Source: Hippasteria phrygiana (lineage: Eukaryota > Echinodermata > Asteroidea > Valvatida > Goniasteridae). From it: a stretch of DNA of 64,000 nt. Below, piece by piece: positions 33,301 through 42,896 of the stretch (positions are counted from its first letter, which is position 1; every line of letters begins with the position of its first letter). Position numbers and translations under genes: made by a program. Below the pieces are notes generated by a model. The model worked only from the letters and a program-made list of their open reading frames with translations. It made no database searches and had not been told where the DNA came from. The stretch is taken from contig JAZGUH010000113.1 of NCBI GenBank assembly GCA_037893225.1, positions 1,984,001 to 2,048,000 on the forward strand, given 5' to 3'.

Positions 33301-34292
33301 AAGAAAGCTTGCCGTTTTTCTTTGGCCAGTTTTGAACCGTACATTTGGCTGAGGGATTTGATGTGCAACTTTCCGAAGTCCCACCAAGCGGCGAGATTCG
33401 GAAAGTCGCACTTTTGTTCTCTCCACTGAGTCCAAAAATCTATAATAATGTTGCGGTAATTGTTATCTCCGAGGAGCGAGTTGTTGAAATGCCAATAGGC
33501 GCTGCTCCTCGGAGTGTGGGAAGGAATTTTGATAGTTAGTGTAACAGCGCAGTGGTCGGAGAGAGAACAAGGGAGAATAGAACAGGTGTGAATGGAGGAG
33601 ATGAGATTAGGAGGGACATAAAAGCGATCCAACCTGGCTTTGGAGATCCCGCATAGTTTAGCGGGATTATTCCTCAGCCAGGTGAATTTTTGGTCAAGGG
33701 GATTCAGCCTGCGCCAGGCGTCACAAAGAGACAATGCATTGACAGCGTCCCTGAGAGCCATGGCAACTTTGGGTCTGTGCTCGATCGGCATACACAGACG
33801 ATCAATAGCCGGATTTTCAGTACAATTAAAGTCACCTCCGATCACAATGACACCGTCACCGCAGCCGGAACAGTGGTCCAATAATTGATCAATGGCCAGG
33901 AGAGCATATTTATCTTGTTGGGGAATAATGGTATTATAGATGTGATAAATCGTGTTGTTATATTTAATTTCGTTATAAAGAATATGGCCATCATAGATGG
34001 CGCTAGCAGAAATAATTTCAATATTGTTATTATTGTTTTTAATAAGAGTAGTTACTCCCGAGCCTTTGGGCCCGGGAGAACAAAAGGGGGTATAGGACCA
34101 CGTGTTCCAGCAAGGGCTATTTTCATTAAGGTTATATGTTTCTTGTAAAAGAACTAGGTCGGGGTTGGACGCGATTTGGTCAATATAAATTTGGAAAGAA
34201 GTGTTTTTGGTAGGGGCAGAGCAACCTGCGGTGTTTAGGGTAAGCAGTGACAGTGTCATTGCTAAGACGGGCAAAGAATTACATACATTCAT
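30395..34292 (-). pseudogene. E4 ORF2, +1 frameshift
   Basis: A5 run at 31833-31837 as in E2 and E3. One private substitution: C at 32816 (+ strand) changes F493 to V in the segment before the RT fingers (EFVQSFW). Confidence 0.92.
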
Positions 34293-34308
34293 AAGAGTAG
34301 AAAATAAA

Positions 34309-35955
34309 TTACTTATCTAAAGTAGCAACGAGTTTGTAAATCCTCTGCTGCATGCTTTTTTGCAGAAGGGGATTGTTTCGGAGAGGTTTGAGTTGTCTGA
34401 CCAGCCCAGGAAGATTAGATGTGAATTTTCTTGCAATCTGGACTGGTCTCTTGCTGGATTTAACCGAAGACAGGAATTTGATGAGTGATGATTGGGATAG
34501 GGGGCCTTTGGTTAGTGGGAGGACTTCGGACGGAAGGTCTTCGTCCGTCTGAGTGTCCTCCCAATGCACGGAGTCGGTGTCGGCCTCGCCCGCGGTGGAC
34601 GCCGGGGACGACGGCATGGGGGTTTGGGAACCACCGAGGGGGGTGGGTGGGAAGGAGGATTGGGAATTGAGGGCAAGGGTGAGGGTGGGCGAAGCCGTCG
34701 ACATGGGGCTCTGCTGTTTCCGGGCAAGTTTTCTGCGGGGGGAGGGTGAATGGAGGGGGACGAGTTTGGGGGAATCGGAGACAGGAGTGGGGGAAGTCTG
34801 TTTGCGTTTAGTAACGACATCGGAAAAGGATCTTGAGAGTGGAGGGGGAGAACCCCATATCGACGGCACTTCGGGGGGATTGGAGGGAGGGTTGGTAGGG
34901 GGAGCCCGGACTCCGCCCCCGCCGGGGGCGTGCGCTGCAGCCGCCGTGCCCGGTGAGGGCACACCCGGCCCGGCCGTGTCCGATGCGCGGGGCGCAACGG
35001 ACGGGGGCCCCGTAGAGCCCCCGGCTGGCCGGGAGGGGAGCGCGCGCGGTGCGGGTTCAGGCCGGGACCCCTTGGGGTCCCCGCCCGAGGAAGAGGACGA
35101 CCCGGCGGTCGGAACTTCCGACCGACGAGTCGACCCCGGAGGCGGAGGGGAGGCGGAGCCAGGCTGGTTGGGTTTGGAGCGTTTGGGTGGGTGTCTGGGA
35201 TCGGATTTGGGGACGGGTTTGACGAAGACAGGAGGGGGGTTGAGAGGGTTGATTTCGCCCCCGTCACCGTCGTCCCCACGGGCGGGCTTCTGCTTCTTGC
35301 AGGCTCGGCTGATATGGCCGAATTCGCCGCAATTGAAGCAGCGCACCGACTCCGTGGATAAAAAGACTCTATAGTTGGTACCGGAAAAATTAAAATTGAT
35401 GTGGTCGGGAGGGATGACATTGGGGTTGAGTAGGACCTGTACCTGCCTTCGGAAACTCATTATATGATTGAGATTTTTGGTCTTTAGTCCCAGGGGAATG
35501 GGTCGGATCTGCGACACCACCTTACAAAAGGACGACAGGTTGGCCGCAATGACTCCGTTCGGGATTTCCGGGTATACGTTAGAAAGTGTAAGACGGGTGG
35601 TTGGGCGGACAAGAGGTGTCAGCTCGAGAAAGGAGCCGTCGTATGCAAGTTCCTGTTGTTGGACTGCATCGACGACCGCCTCTCTCGAGCTGAGATAGAT
35701 GGCAATTCGGCCATTTGAGATGCGTGAAGCGGAAAGAATATCTTTGGGATTCAGGATTTTAGTAATGGCGGCCATGTATGATTGAACGGAGACATTGTCA
35801 GCCGCCCTGAAAGAAATTCCATTGTTCCTAGTGACATTCCTGAACGGCTCGTCAGGAATGTCAATAGGCCTAGTAGGCCCAACCGAGGGCACGCTCGGGC
35901 CAGCCGAGGGTACGCTCGGCTGAGCCTTTACAGATGTGTTCGCTTGACTGGTCAT
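34309..35955 (-). CDS. E4 ORF1: gag-like zinc-knuckle protein
   Basis: 548 aa, same protein as E2 and E3. Intact. Confidence 0.92.
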   Translation of the reverse strand: MTSQANTSVKAQPSVPSAGPSVPSVGPTRPIDIPDEPFRNVTRNNGISFRAADNVSVQSYMAAITKILNPKDILSASRISNGRIAIYLSSREAVVDAVQQQELAYDGSFLELTPLVRPTTRLTLSNVYPEIPNGVIAANLSSFCKVVSQIRPIPLGLKTKNLNHIMSFRRQVQVLLNPNVIPPDHINFNFSGTNYRVFLSTESVRCFNCGEFGHISRACKKQKPARGDDGDGGEINPLNPPPVFVKPVPKSDPRHPPKRSKPNQPGSASPPPPGSTRRSEVPTAGSSSSSGGDPKGSRPEPAPRALPSRPAGGSTGPPSVAPRASDTAGPGVPSPGTAAAAHAPGGGGVRAPPTNPPSNPPEVPSIWGSPPPLSRSFSDVVTKRKQTSPTPVSDSPKLVPLHSPSPRRKLARKQQSPMSTASPTLTLALNSQSSFPPTPLGGSQTPMPSSPASTAGEADTDSVHWEDTQTDEDLPSEVLPLTKGPLSQSSLIKFLSSVKSSKRPVQIARKFTSNLPGLVRQLKPLRNNPLLQKSMQQRIYKLVATLDK

Positions 35956-36164
35956 GGTGACCAGCCACAGCGAGAAATGAACGAAATGAAATGCAAAATG
36001 AACGTAAAATTACTCTAAAATGATAACACCCGACAGAAGGAGGACGGTCTAGTTAGACCTATAAAGAAAACGGAATACAACAGTATAAAAACGTGGACCT
36101 AACAGGGTCTAAAAGCTGAAATATTCTTACTTTTCCGGAGCTCGATCGAAACACGTCCGAACAC
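35956..36164 (-). promoter_or_regulatory. E4 5' UTR and putative internal promoter
   Basis: 209 nt; GGACGTG at + 36152-36158. The upstream TTC tract here is about 234 bp. Confidence 0.5.
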
Positions 36165-36398
36165 GAAGAAGAAGAAGAAGAAGAAGAAGAAGAAGAAGAA
36201 GAAGAAGAAGAAGAAGAAGAAGAAGAAGAAGAAGAAGAAGAAGAAGAAGAAGAAGAAGAAGAAGAAGAAGAAGAAGAAGAAGAAGAAGAAGAAGAAGAAG
36301 AAGAAGAAGAAGAAGAAGAAGAAGAAGAAGAAGAAGAAGAAGAAGAAGAAGAAGAAGAAGAAGAAGAAGAAGAAGAAGAAGAAGAAGAAGAAGAAGAA
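36165..36398. repeat. (GAA)78 junction E4/E5
   Basis: About 234 bp of uninterrupted GAA, the longest tract in the window. Perfect purine/pyrimidine repeats of this length can form triplexes and stall polymerases, so its length is also the least certain part of the assembly. Confidence 0.9.
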
Positions 36399-37169
36399 GA
36401 CTTTTTTTGACTTTTCAAATGAAAACTTTATTTCACTTGAACACAAGACAAATTATAACAACAAATATATGTATAATACAAAGAGTAAATCATATACAAA
36501 TAAAAGAGTAGTGAACTGGTTTGAGTAAATCAGTAATAAACAAAACGTTTTGAAATCCAGAAATTGCAAAGTAAGCACATAATTACACAAGATTAAACAA
36601 TTCCTGAAATGCAACGTCACCGCGGCCCGCCTATTGGCTGTATACTACTGACAAACTAGCTTGCCGCAGTGACCAAGCAAACAAAGAGATGGACTTGCAA
36701 ATTTGTATACAATAACATTAAGTGGTTGTTGGAAGGGGAGGAAGGGGAGGAGCCACTGGCGTCACTGGATGTAGGCGCACTTGCGCCCACTACCGGCGGC
36801 TTCTTGGGGGGAAAGGGGAGGGTTGGTATGAGGGAAGGGGGGGGGGGGAGCCACCGGCGTCTCTGGGTGTGGGTGCACTTGCACCCACTGCCGGCGGCTT
36901 CCAAGGCGGAAAAGGAGGGGGGAAGGAGACAATGATAATAATAAATTTTGTAATGTAAATTAATCACTGAATATACAAATAGTTCAAAGAACAAAAAATA
37001 AATAATTGAACATTGATTTAGGAATAAAGAAACAAAGACGAACATAGAAAGACAAGGGGTAGGTGGCCCGGGCCACAGGGACAGTGCCGAAGCACGTCTC
37101 GCTCAAGGCGAGCAGCTGTCCGGGACTCGGGCCAGCGACCCCAAGAAGGGTAGATGATGCAGATAGGAT
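36399..37169 (-). other. E5 3' UTR with structured RNA domains
   Basis: Domain after ORF2 (about 37066-37135) with GTGC-TTCG-GCAC (+ 37084-37095). Two large hairpins: inner arms 36869-36888 (GTGGGTGCA / TGCACCCAC) and 36771-36790 (pair 6 changed from T-A to C-G). A stem of 36616-36626 with 36663-36673 has one U-G on the sense strand. AATAAA 36427-36432; terminal hairpin 36412-36425 (loop ATTT). Confidence 0.78.
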
Positions 37170-40100
37170 TCATATCAACCATGTCAATTTGTTTTTGTCT
37201 ATTATAAATATTATATTTTGTAGAGGCCATTTATTGAAAAAGGCGTCTAGATTATTACAAGACTGGAAGTAGGTATACTCAAGAAGAATTTTATATTTCA
37301 ACCGGTGTTGCCAAATAGTGAGGGGATCCGAAAAACGACAGGTGCGATAAAGCCAGTAAATAACATTTTTGCAATTGATAATGAAAAAATTTGCCAGGCG
37401 AACCGCCTCGCCACCGTGGCCTTTGGCACGGGGAATCAGGGCCCAGTAGAAATCAAAGTTCAACTCCATTCCAGGGAGAAGACACGAGAGAACGTGGTGA
37501 AGAAAGTTGAGAGTCGGCTGGATGGAGGGACAGAGGATGAAAAGATGTTCGATCGTCCCCTTCTCCCCGCACCATCCACAAGATGAAGGAATATCCGGGT
37601 TGAGATGATGCAAGACGGGTAGAGATGGCAGAACATTGTGTAGAAGCTTATATTGGACATCGCCTTCCTTTTTGGATGATGGCAGTTTGTAGATAGAGAG
37701 CCATTGGATTTTAGTGGAGGCATCCAGAAAGCTACGTTCATGCCATGGAGAAGAAGAAACTGCTGCTGAGAGCGAGTTGAGATGGCAGTTGATGATTCGG
37801 TACAATGTGCTGGATGGTGCGGAGAGTCCCTTGATGGAGGAGCCAAGTAGAAATTCAATAGGGGAATCCGGACGATCGGGGATGTTGCATGGATGTCCAT
37901 GTTGTGAGCAAAAGCCGATGTTGGAAAATATGGTAGGAAACGCAGAGATGAGAGAATGACGAAGACGAATAAGTCGGGGCTGAAGTGCACGTCGAGAGGG
38001 AGGGCGAGAGGCAAGTAGAAAAGTCCAGGGGAGATCCTCTGCATCGAGCCATCGGCCTGTGTTGGGATGAAGAAGATGACGGACGAGCCCGACACCGCGT
38101 ACCGAGAGCCGGGCGGCGAGGTCGGTATCACTGTCAAAAAGTGGGACTAGAAAGGGACTGATCAGAGGGAGGTTCATGACATGGTTGATAGAAGACGAGG
38201 GTATTTCGATGCGAGCTCCGGAAGCCATCCAAGCACGCAAAATCTCACCGTAAAATGGAGGAAGACTAGTGAAAAATTTGGGATCAATTTGGCAGAGCAA
38301 TAACTGATAGTCTAAACCCATTCTTTTGTATTTTTGAAGGAAGTGGTCAAAGAGGACAAAAGAGGGATGACTACATTGATTAAAATTACGTTGAATTAAT
38401 TTGAGGCGAAAGGTGAGAGTACGTGCTTGGAGGCATGCCAGACCAAGTCCTCCTTTGTCAGGTTTTTGGAAAAGAGTTTTTTGTTTAAGTAGGTGTCTCT
38501 TATTGGACCAGACGAAGTCGACGAGCAGGTTCTGGAGCTCACCTAGGACATTGTCAGGGGGACTGATAACTGCAATGTAGTGATATATTTTAGAAGCTGC
38601 CAATTGATTGGCAACGAGGATTTTTCCTTTAAGAGAGAGTGAATAAGAAAGTCTTTTCCAGTTGGCCAGTGTTTTAGAAATTTTGAGTTTGCATTTTTCC
38701 CAATTTTGTTTGCCGTAATGAGGACTATTTCCCAGGTGAACTCCAAGGAAACATAAACCCTTGTTGTTCCAATGGAAATCGAGTGGCTCGTCGCTTCGTC
38801 CGGTCCACGATCCGGCCCACAAGCCCTGGGATTTTTGTGTATTTAAGCATGCAGCAGATGCGCGGCTGAAAAGATCGTAAGTATCCCGGATGACTTTAAA
38901 ACCAGAATCTTTAGTAATGAATATGGAAATGTCGTCTGCATACGCGGACACTGAACAAGAGGTTGTCCCGCCAGGAAGACAAAAACTATTCTCACAAAGG
39001 TTTTCTCTAAGTTTGTTCAAGAAAGGCTCAATAGCGATTGAGTATAAAAGACCGGAAAGCGGACAGCCTTGCCTAATCCCCTTTTCAAAGGGAAAAGGCG
39101 CCGTCAATGAACTGCGGACTTTAACGAGGCTTTCAGTTCCCTCGTATAACAGGTGGATGCAGTTTAGAAAGTTGGGACCAAACCCCATGGCTCTCATTGT
39201 GGAAAATAAATAGTTGTGGTCAACGTTGTCAAAAGCTTTCTTCTGATCAAGGTTGACCACAGCTAGAGGAAAATCATTCCAGTTAGAATAAGTAATAATA
39301 TCTCGAATTAAGTTTAAATTGTCATATATGGATCTACCGGGAACGCAGTACCCTTGATCCTCATTAATAACGCTGCCAATACACTGTTTTAGTCTATTGG
39401 CAAGCAACTTGGCCAAAATTTTGTAGTCGGTGTTCAGGAGAGAAACTGGTCGCCAGTTACCAATGTCAGCAAGATCCCCTTTTTTGGGCAGAAGAGTAAT
39501 TACAGCTCTCAAGAGAGAACGGGGAAGATGACCGGAAGCAATGGAAGAATTTAAAACGGAGAGGAAATCATTACGAAGAAGTGGCCAAAAAGATTCGTAG
39601 AATTCACAAGTGAGTCCGTCGAGGCCAGGTGACTTATTTTGGCCAAGTTGCTTGACAGCACAATCAATTTCTTCAACAGTCAGAGGGCATTCTAAGTTAT
39701 CTGCTTCATCAGGGTCTAGTATATTAAGATTATTTAGGAGTGGGTCGAGGGCGCCCTCATCAGACGCCCGACGTGAGTATAATGAAGAGTAAAATTCACG
39801 GACGTGATGCCGAATTTCGGCGGGGTCTTCGGTGACTGACCCCGAAGTTAGCCGTATATGAGACAATGTTTTAGACATAGAATTAGACTTTTCTAAGTTG
39901 AAAAAATATGAAGAGCTAGAGTCGACTTCAGTAGAATGTTGAAACCGGGATCTGACGAGGGCACCCTGCGCCTCAATTTTTAAGAGAGTATTTAAGTTAT
40001 TTTTTTGCTCACGAAGAACCTCAAGAGTTTCTGGTGTGACATCCGGCGTGGACTGCAAGTCATCAATAGTTTGGTTAATTTTAGCGAACTTTTCGCGTTT

Positions 40101-41075
40101 TTCTTTGGCAATTTTAGTGCTGTACATTTGAGTTATGGTTTTGATGTGAATCTTTCCAAGATCCCACCAGGACCCGAGATCGGAAAAATCATGCGTTTGA
40201 TTTCTCCAGTCTTTCCAAAAGGAATTAATTATGTCAATATAAACCTTGTCTTGTAAAAGAGAGTTATTAAAATGCCAATAGGCACTTCCCCTTTCTCTAA
40301 CGCCGGGAGGTTTCAAAGAAAGAAGAACAGCGGAGTGGTCTGATAGAGAGCAGGGGACAATTTTACAAGAAAGCACAGATGGAACGAGACTAGAATTTGA
40401 ATAAAAACGGTCTAACCTGGCTTTGGAAATTCCGCCTGGGTGAGAGGGATTTTTTCTAGACCACGTAAAGTGTTTATCGTATGGATGCCGCCCACGCCAG
40501 ATGTCACAAAAGGACAGCGTATTGACAGCGTTAGTGAGAGCCATGGAAATTTTGCACCTATGTTCAGTGCGCGTATGCAGACGATCAATAGAGGGACATT
40601 CTGTACAATTGAAATCGCCTCCCAGAACAATGACCCCGTCGGAACACTGGGAGCAATGATCTAAGAGATCATTGATGGCTCGAAGGGCATCATTGTCAGT
40701 TTGTGGAATCAGGACATTGTAAGCGTGATAGATGTTATTGTTAAGGTTAAGTTTAGTGTAAAGGATGTGCCCGTGAAAAATGACGCGGGAATCGACAATA
40801 TTAGCAGTACCGTTTTTAATGAGAGTGGTGACACCCGATCCTTTAGTAGAATCGGGGGCACATATGCGAGTGTAGGGCCATGTGTTCCAACAGGGACATT
40901 GTTCTGTGAGGCTGTAAGTTTCTTGTAAAAAGACAATATCCGGATTATTACAAATATTTTCTAAATACACTTGAAAGGATGCACTTCGGGTGGCAGTGGA
41001 GCATCCCGCGGTATTTAATGTAAGAAAAGATACAGCCATAAATAAGTTAAGAACATGGCGAAAATATACTTCCAT
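37170..41075 (-). CDS. E5 ORF2: APE endonuclease-reverse transcriptase
   Basis: 1301 aa, uninterrupted. N-terminal APE-like endonuclease with LNTAGC, QET, GGDFNC and SDH motifs. RT with PKKGDLADIGNWRPVSLLN, motif A LDQKKAFDNVDH, GIRQGCPLSGLLYSIAIEP, YADD and FLGVHLGN. The C-terminal zinc motif CGWCGEKGTIEHLFILC is CX2CX7HX4C. The RT motifs, especially QGCPLSGLLYSIAIEP, are typical of the Tx1 clade. The protein would nick the TTC strand and prime reverse transcription there. It starts 15 nt after the ORF1 stop. Confidence 0.95.
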   Translation of the reverse strand: MEVYFRHVLNLFMAVSFLTLNTAGCSTATRSASFQVYLENICNNPDIVFLQETYSLTEQCPCWNTWPYTRICAPDSTKGSGVTTLIKNGTANIVDSRVIFHGHILYTKLNLNNNIYHAYNVLIPQTDNDALRAINDLLDHCSQCSDGVIVLGGDFNCTECPSIDRLHTRTEHRCKISMALTNAVNTLSFCDIWRGRHPYDKHFTWSRKNPSHPGGISKARLDRFYSNSSLVPSVLSCKIVPCSLSDHSAVLLSLKPPGVRERGSAYWHFNNSLLQDKVYIDIINSFWKDWRNQTHDFSDLGSWWDLGKIHIKTITQMYSTKIAKEKREKFAKINQTIDDLQSTPDVTPETLEVLREQKNNLNTLLKIEAQGALVRSRFQHSTEVDSSSSYFFNLEKSNSMSKTLSHIRLTSGSVTEDPAEIRHHVREFYSSLYSRRASDEGALDPLLNNLNILDPDEADNLECPLTVEEIDCAVKQLGQNKSPGLDGLTCEFYESFWPLLRNDFLSVLNSSIASGHLPRSLLRAVITLLPKKGDLADIGNWRPVSLLNTDYKILAKLLANRLKQCIGSVINEDQGYCVPGRSIYDNLNLIRDIITYSNWNDFPLAVVNLDQKKAFDNVDHNYLFSTMRAMGFGPNFLNCIHLLYEGTESLVKVRSSLTAPFPFEKGIRQGCPLSGLLYSIAIEPFLNKLRENLCENSFCLPGGTTSCSVSAYADDISIFITKDSGFKVIRDTYDLFSRASAACLNTQKSQGLWAGSWTGRSDEPLDFHWNNKGLCFLGVHLGNSPHYGKQNWEKCKLKISKTLANWKRLSYSLSLKGKILVANQLAASKIYHYIAVISPPDNVLGELQNLLVDFVWSNKRHLLKQKTLFQKPDKGGLGLACLQARTLTFRLKLIQRNFNQCSHPSFVLFDHFLQKYKRMGLDYQLLLCQIDPKFFTSLPPFYGEILRAWMASGARIEIPSSSINHVMNLPLISPFLVPLFDSDTDLAARLSVRGVGLVRHLLHPNTGRWLDAEDLPWTFLLASRPPSRRALQPRLIRLRHSLISAFPTIFSNIGFCSQHGHPCNIPDRPDSPIEFLLGSSIKGLSAPSSTLYRIINCHLNSLSAAVSSSPWHERSFLDASTKIQWLSIYKLPSSKKEGDVQYKLLHNVLPSLPVLHHLNPDIPSSCGWCGEKGTIEHLFILCPSIQPTLNFLHHVLSCLLPGMELNFDFYWALIPRAKGHGGEAVRLANFFIINCKNVIYWLYRTCRFSDPLTIWQHRLKYKILLEYTYFQSCNNLDAFFNKWPLQNIIFIIDKNKLTWLI

Positions 41076-41090
41076 GAAGAAAGGGAGAAA

Positions 41091-42659
41091 TTAAACATCG
41101 AGTGATCTGATCAGTTTTTGCACCCTCTGCTGCATGCTCTTTTGCAAGAGGGGACTATTTCGCAAGGGTTTAAGTTGTTTCACAAGGCCCGGGATGTCAA
41201 AGGTGAATTTTCTTGCGATCTGGACTTTTTTCTTTTTGGCTTTCACCTCGGAGAGAAAATTTATGAGTTGGGAATGTGAGAGCGGACCTTTAGTAGTGAA
41301 GATGGACTCAGGAATAGAGTCAGATGCAGGGACACTGTCGTCAATCTGTGTGTCCTCCCACGATATAGAGTCCGTATCGGTGCCAAATTCAGAGATTGGG
41401 GTGGAAACAGAAGGGGTGGTTGCATCGAGGGCTTGGGAGGTGGTTGGGGTGTCGGGGACGGTGGTGATCTGGTGCTCTGTATTCATATGGGAGATGTGTT
41501 TTTTGGCCATTTTCCTCATGGGTGAAGGGGACTTCAGTGGAACTAGGTGAGGACGGTCATCTGCAGGTTCTGAAGTTGGTTGTTTTCGTTTAGAGACGAT
41601 ATCGGAAAACAATCGTGTTGGGACGGGTGGCGTGCCCCAGACATTGTCGGTGTGTTTCTTGGAGGGAGGTTTTGGGGTGGAGGGCTTGGCTAGGTCCGCC
41701 CGGACACCGGCCGCCGCACCTGAGCGGGCGGGGCTTAATGGTGAAGTAGCCAGGGGGACGGTCCGTTTACCGGATCCGGCCGAGTCACCCGCGCCATGGG
41801 ACGCTGGGCGCTCGACCGTTGGGGCGGCACTCACCGCACAAGCGGGAGGGCCGGACGGGGCGGGCGGACCAGACGTGGAGGGTTTGGATTTTTTGGACGG
41901 GTGTTTGGGATCAGATTTGTTTTGATGAAAGAAGGTGGGAGGGGGATTCAAGGGATTTACCTGGCTATCATTGTGCTGGGGGTCGTTGGGGTCGTCATTT
42001 TGGGGGGCTCTTTTTTTGCATGAGCGGCTTATGTGGCCAAACTCACCACAATTGAAGCACCGAACGGACTCCGTGGAAAGAAATACACGGTAATTGACTC
42101 CGGAATAGGTGAAAGTGATATGATCTGGAGGAGTAATGTTGGGATCTAGAAGTACATGAACATTACGTCTGAATGACATTATATGTGATAATTCCTTGTT
42201 CTTAAAACCCAGGGGTATGGGCCGGATTTGAGAGACAACCTTACAAAATCCGGACAAATTATTTATGAGCACGGCGTTGGGGATTTCAGGGTACACATTG
42301 GATAGGGTTAGACGAGTGGTTGGTTTTAGGAGAGGGGAGAGTTCAAAAAACGAATCCCCATGACGGAGGCCATGTTGCACAGCGTCTATAACAGCGTCCC
42401 TAGTTCTTAGGTATATTGCAACACGGCCGTTAGATATGCGAGAGGCAGAGATTACGTCTTTAGCAGGCATGTAGTCAGTGAATGAGTCAATATAATTTTG
42501 AATAGAAACATTGTCAAACGCTCTGAAAGAGACTCCATTGTTCCTGGTGATTTGCCTAAACGGCTCGTCACCAGGAACAATAGGACGTGAGGTAGAGGGG
42601 CCCAACGCCGTGCTCACGGCCGGCTGGCCATGAATAGGCGGTTCCGCCCGACTGGCCAT
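41091..42659 (-). CDS. E5 ORF1: gag-like zinc-knuckle protein
   Basis: 522 aa from the ATG in context GCCATCATGG, homologous to the E1 start. The frame is also open upstream through the whole 5' UTR, the TTC tract (as poly-Phe) and into the 3' end of E6 (to 42959). I chose the internal start because the protein homology begins there. Zinc knuckle CFNCGEFGHISRSC; C-terminal block GPLSHSQLINFLSE onward, as in E1. Confidence 0.9.
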   Translation of the reverse strand: MASRAEPPIHGQPAVSTALGPSTSRPIVPGDEPFRQITRNNGVSFRAFDNVSIQNYIDSFTDYMPAKDVISASRISNGRVAIYLRTRDAVIDAVQHGLRHGDSFFELSPLLKPTTRLTLSNVYPEIPNAVLINNLSGFCKVVSQIRPIPLGFKNKELSHIMSFRRNVHVLLDPNITPPDHITFTYSGVNYRVFLSTESVRCFNCGEFGHISRSCKKRAPQNDDPNDPQHNDSQVNPLNPPPTFFHQNKSDPKHPSKKSKPSTSGPPAPSGPPACAVSAAPTVERPASHGAGDSAGSGKRTVPLATSPLSPARSGAAAGVRADLAKPSTPKPPSKKHTDNVWGTPPVPTRLFSDIVSKRKQPTSEPADDRPHLVPLKSPSPMRKMAKKHISHMNTEHQITTVPDTPTTSQALDATTPSVSTPISEFGTDTDSISWEDTQIDDSVPASDSIPESIFTTKGPLSHSQLINFLSEVKAKKKKVQIARKFTFDIPGLVKQLKPLRNSPLLQKSMQQRVQKLIRSLDV

Positions 42660-42870
42660 GATGGCCAGTCCTACGAAAAACCAATACAGTGAAATGTTAA
42701 AAAATGATCCAAAATTACACGAAAAATAAGAAACCTGACAGGGTGAACTTGATCTAGCAGTATCTATGTAACAGAAGGAGAAACCTAGTAAAGAAACTAG
42801 GACCTTACATGGTCTAAACGCTACAAAATTCTTACTTTTTCCGGAGCTCGATCGAAACACGTCTGCACAC
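42660..42870 (-). promoter_or_regulatory. E5 5' UTR and putative internal promoter
   Basis: 211 nt. Sense strand begins GTGTGCAGACGTGTTTCG; AGACGTG (+ 42858-42864) is an exact match to the arthropod DPE heptamer. Confidence 0.5.
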
Positions 42871-42896
42871 AAGAAGAAGAAGAAGAAGAAGAAGAA
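42871..42896. repeat. (GAA)9 junction E5/E6
   Basis: About 26 bp of GAA. On the E5 frame it encodes the poly-Phe stretch of the extended ORF1 frame. Confidence 0.92.

Larger units (their letters stand above)
29664..36164 (-). mobile_element. E4: Tx1-clade TTC-targeted retrotransposon, subfamily B
   Basis: 6501 bp, near-exact duplicate of E3. Its 5' side opens into a very long GAA tract rather than the 30-bp junction, so the tandem duplication ends at or inside this tract. Confidence 0.93.
36399..42870 (-). mobile_element. E5: Tx1-clade TTC-targeted retrotransposon, subfamily A, intact
   Basis: 6472 bp with both ORFs intact. Closest relative in the window is E1 (same ORF1 N-terminus, same 3' UTR architecture), but clearly diverged from it. 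Flanked on both sides by subfamily B elements. Confidence 0.94.

Noticed and set aside
36099..36446. Poly-Phe, poly-Ser, poly-Lys, poly-Arg and poly-Glu frames across GAA tracts
   Set aside because: Any frame through (GAA)n or (TTC)n is open; no homologous protein sequence is attached.
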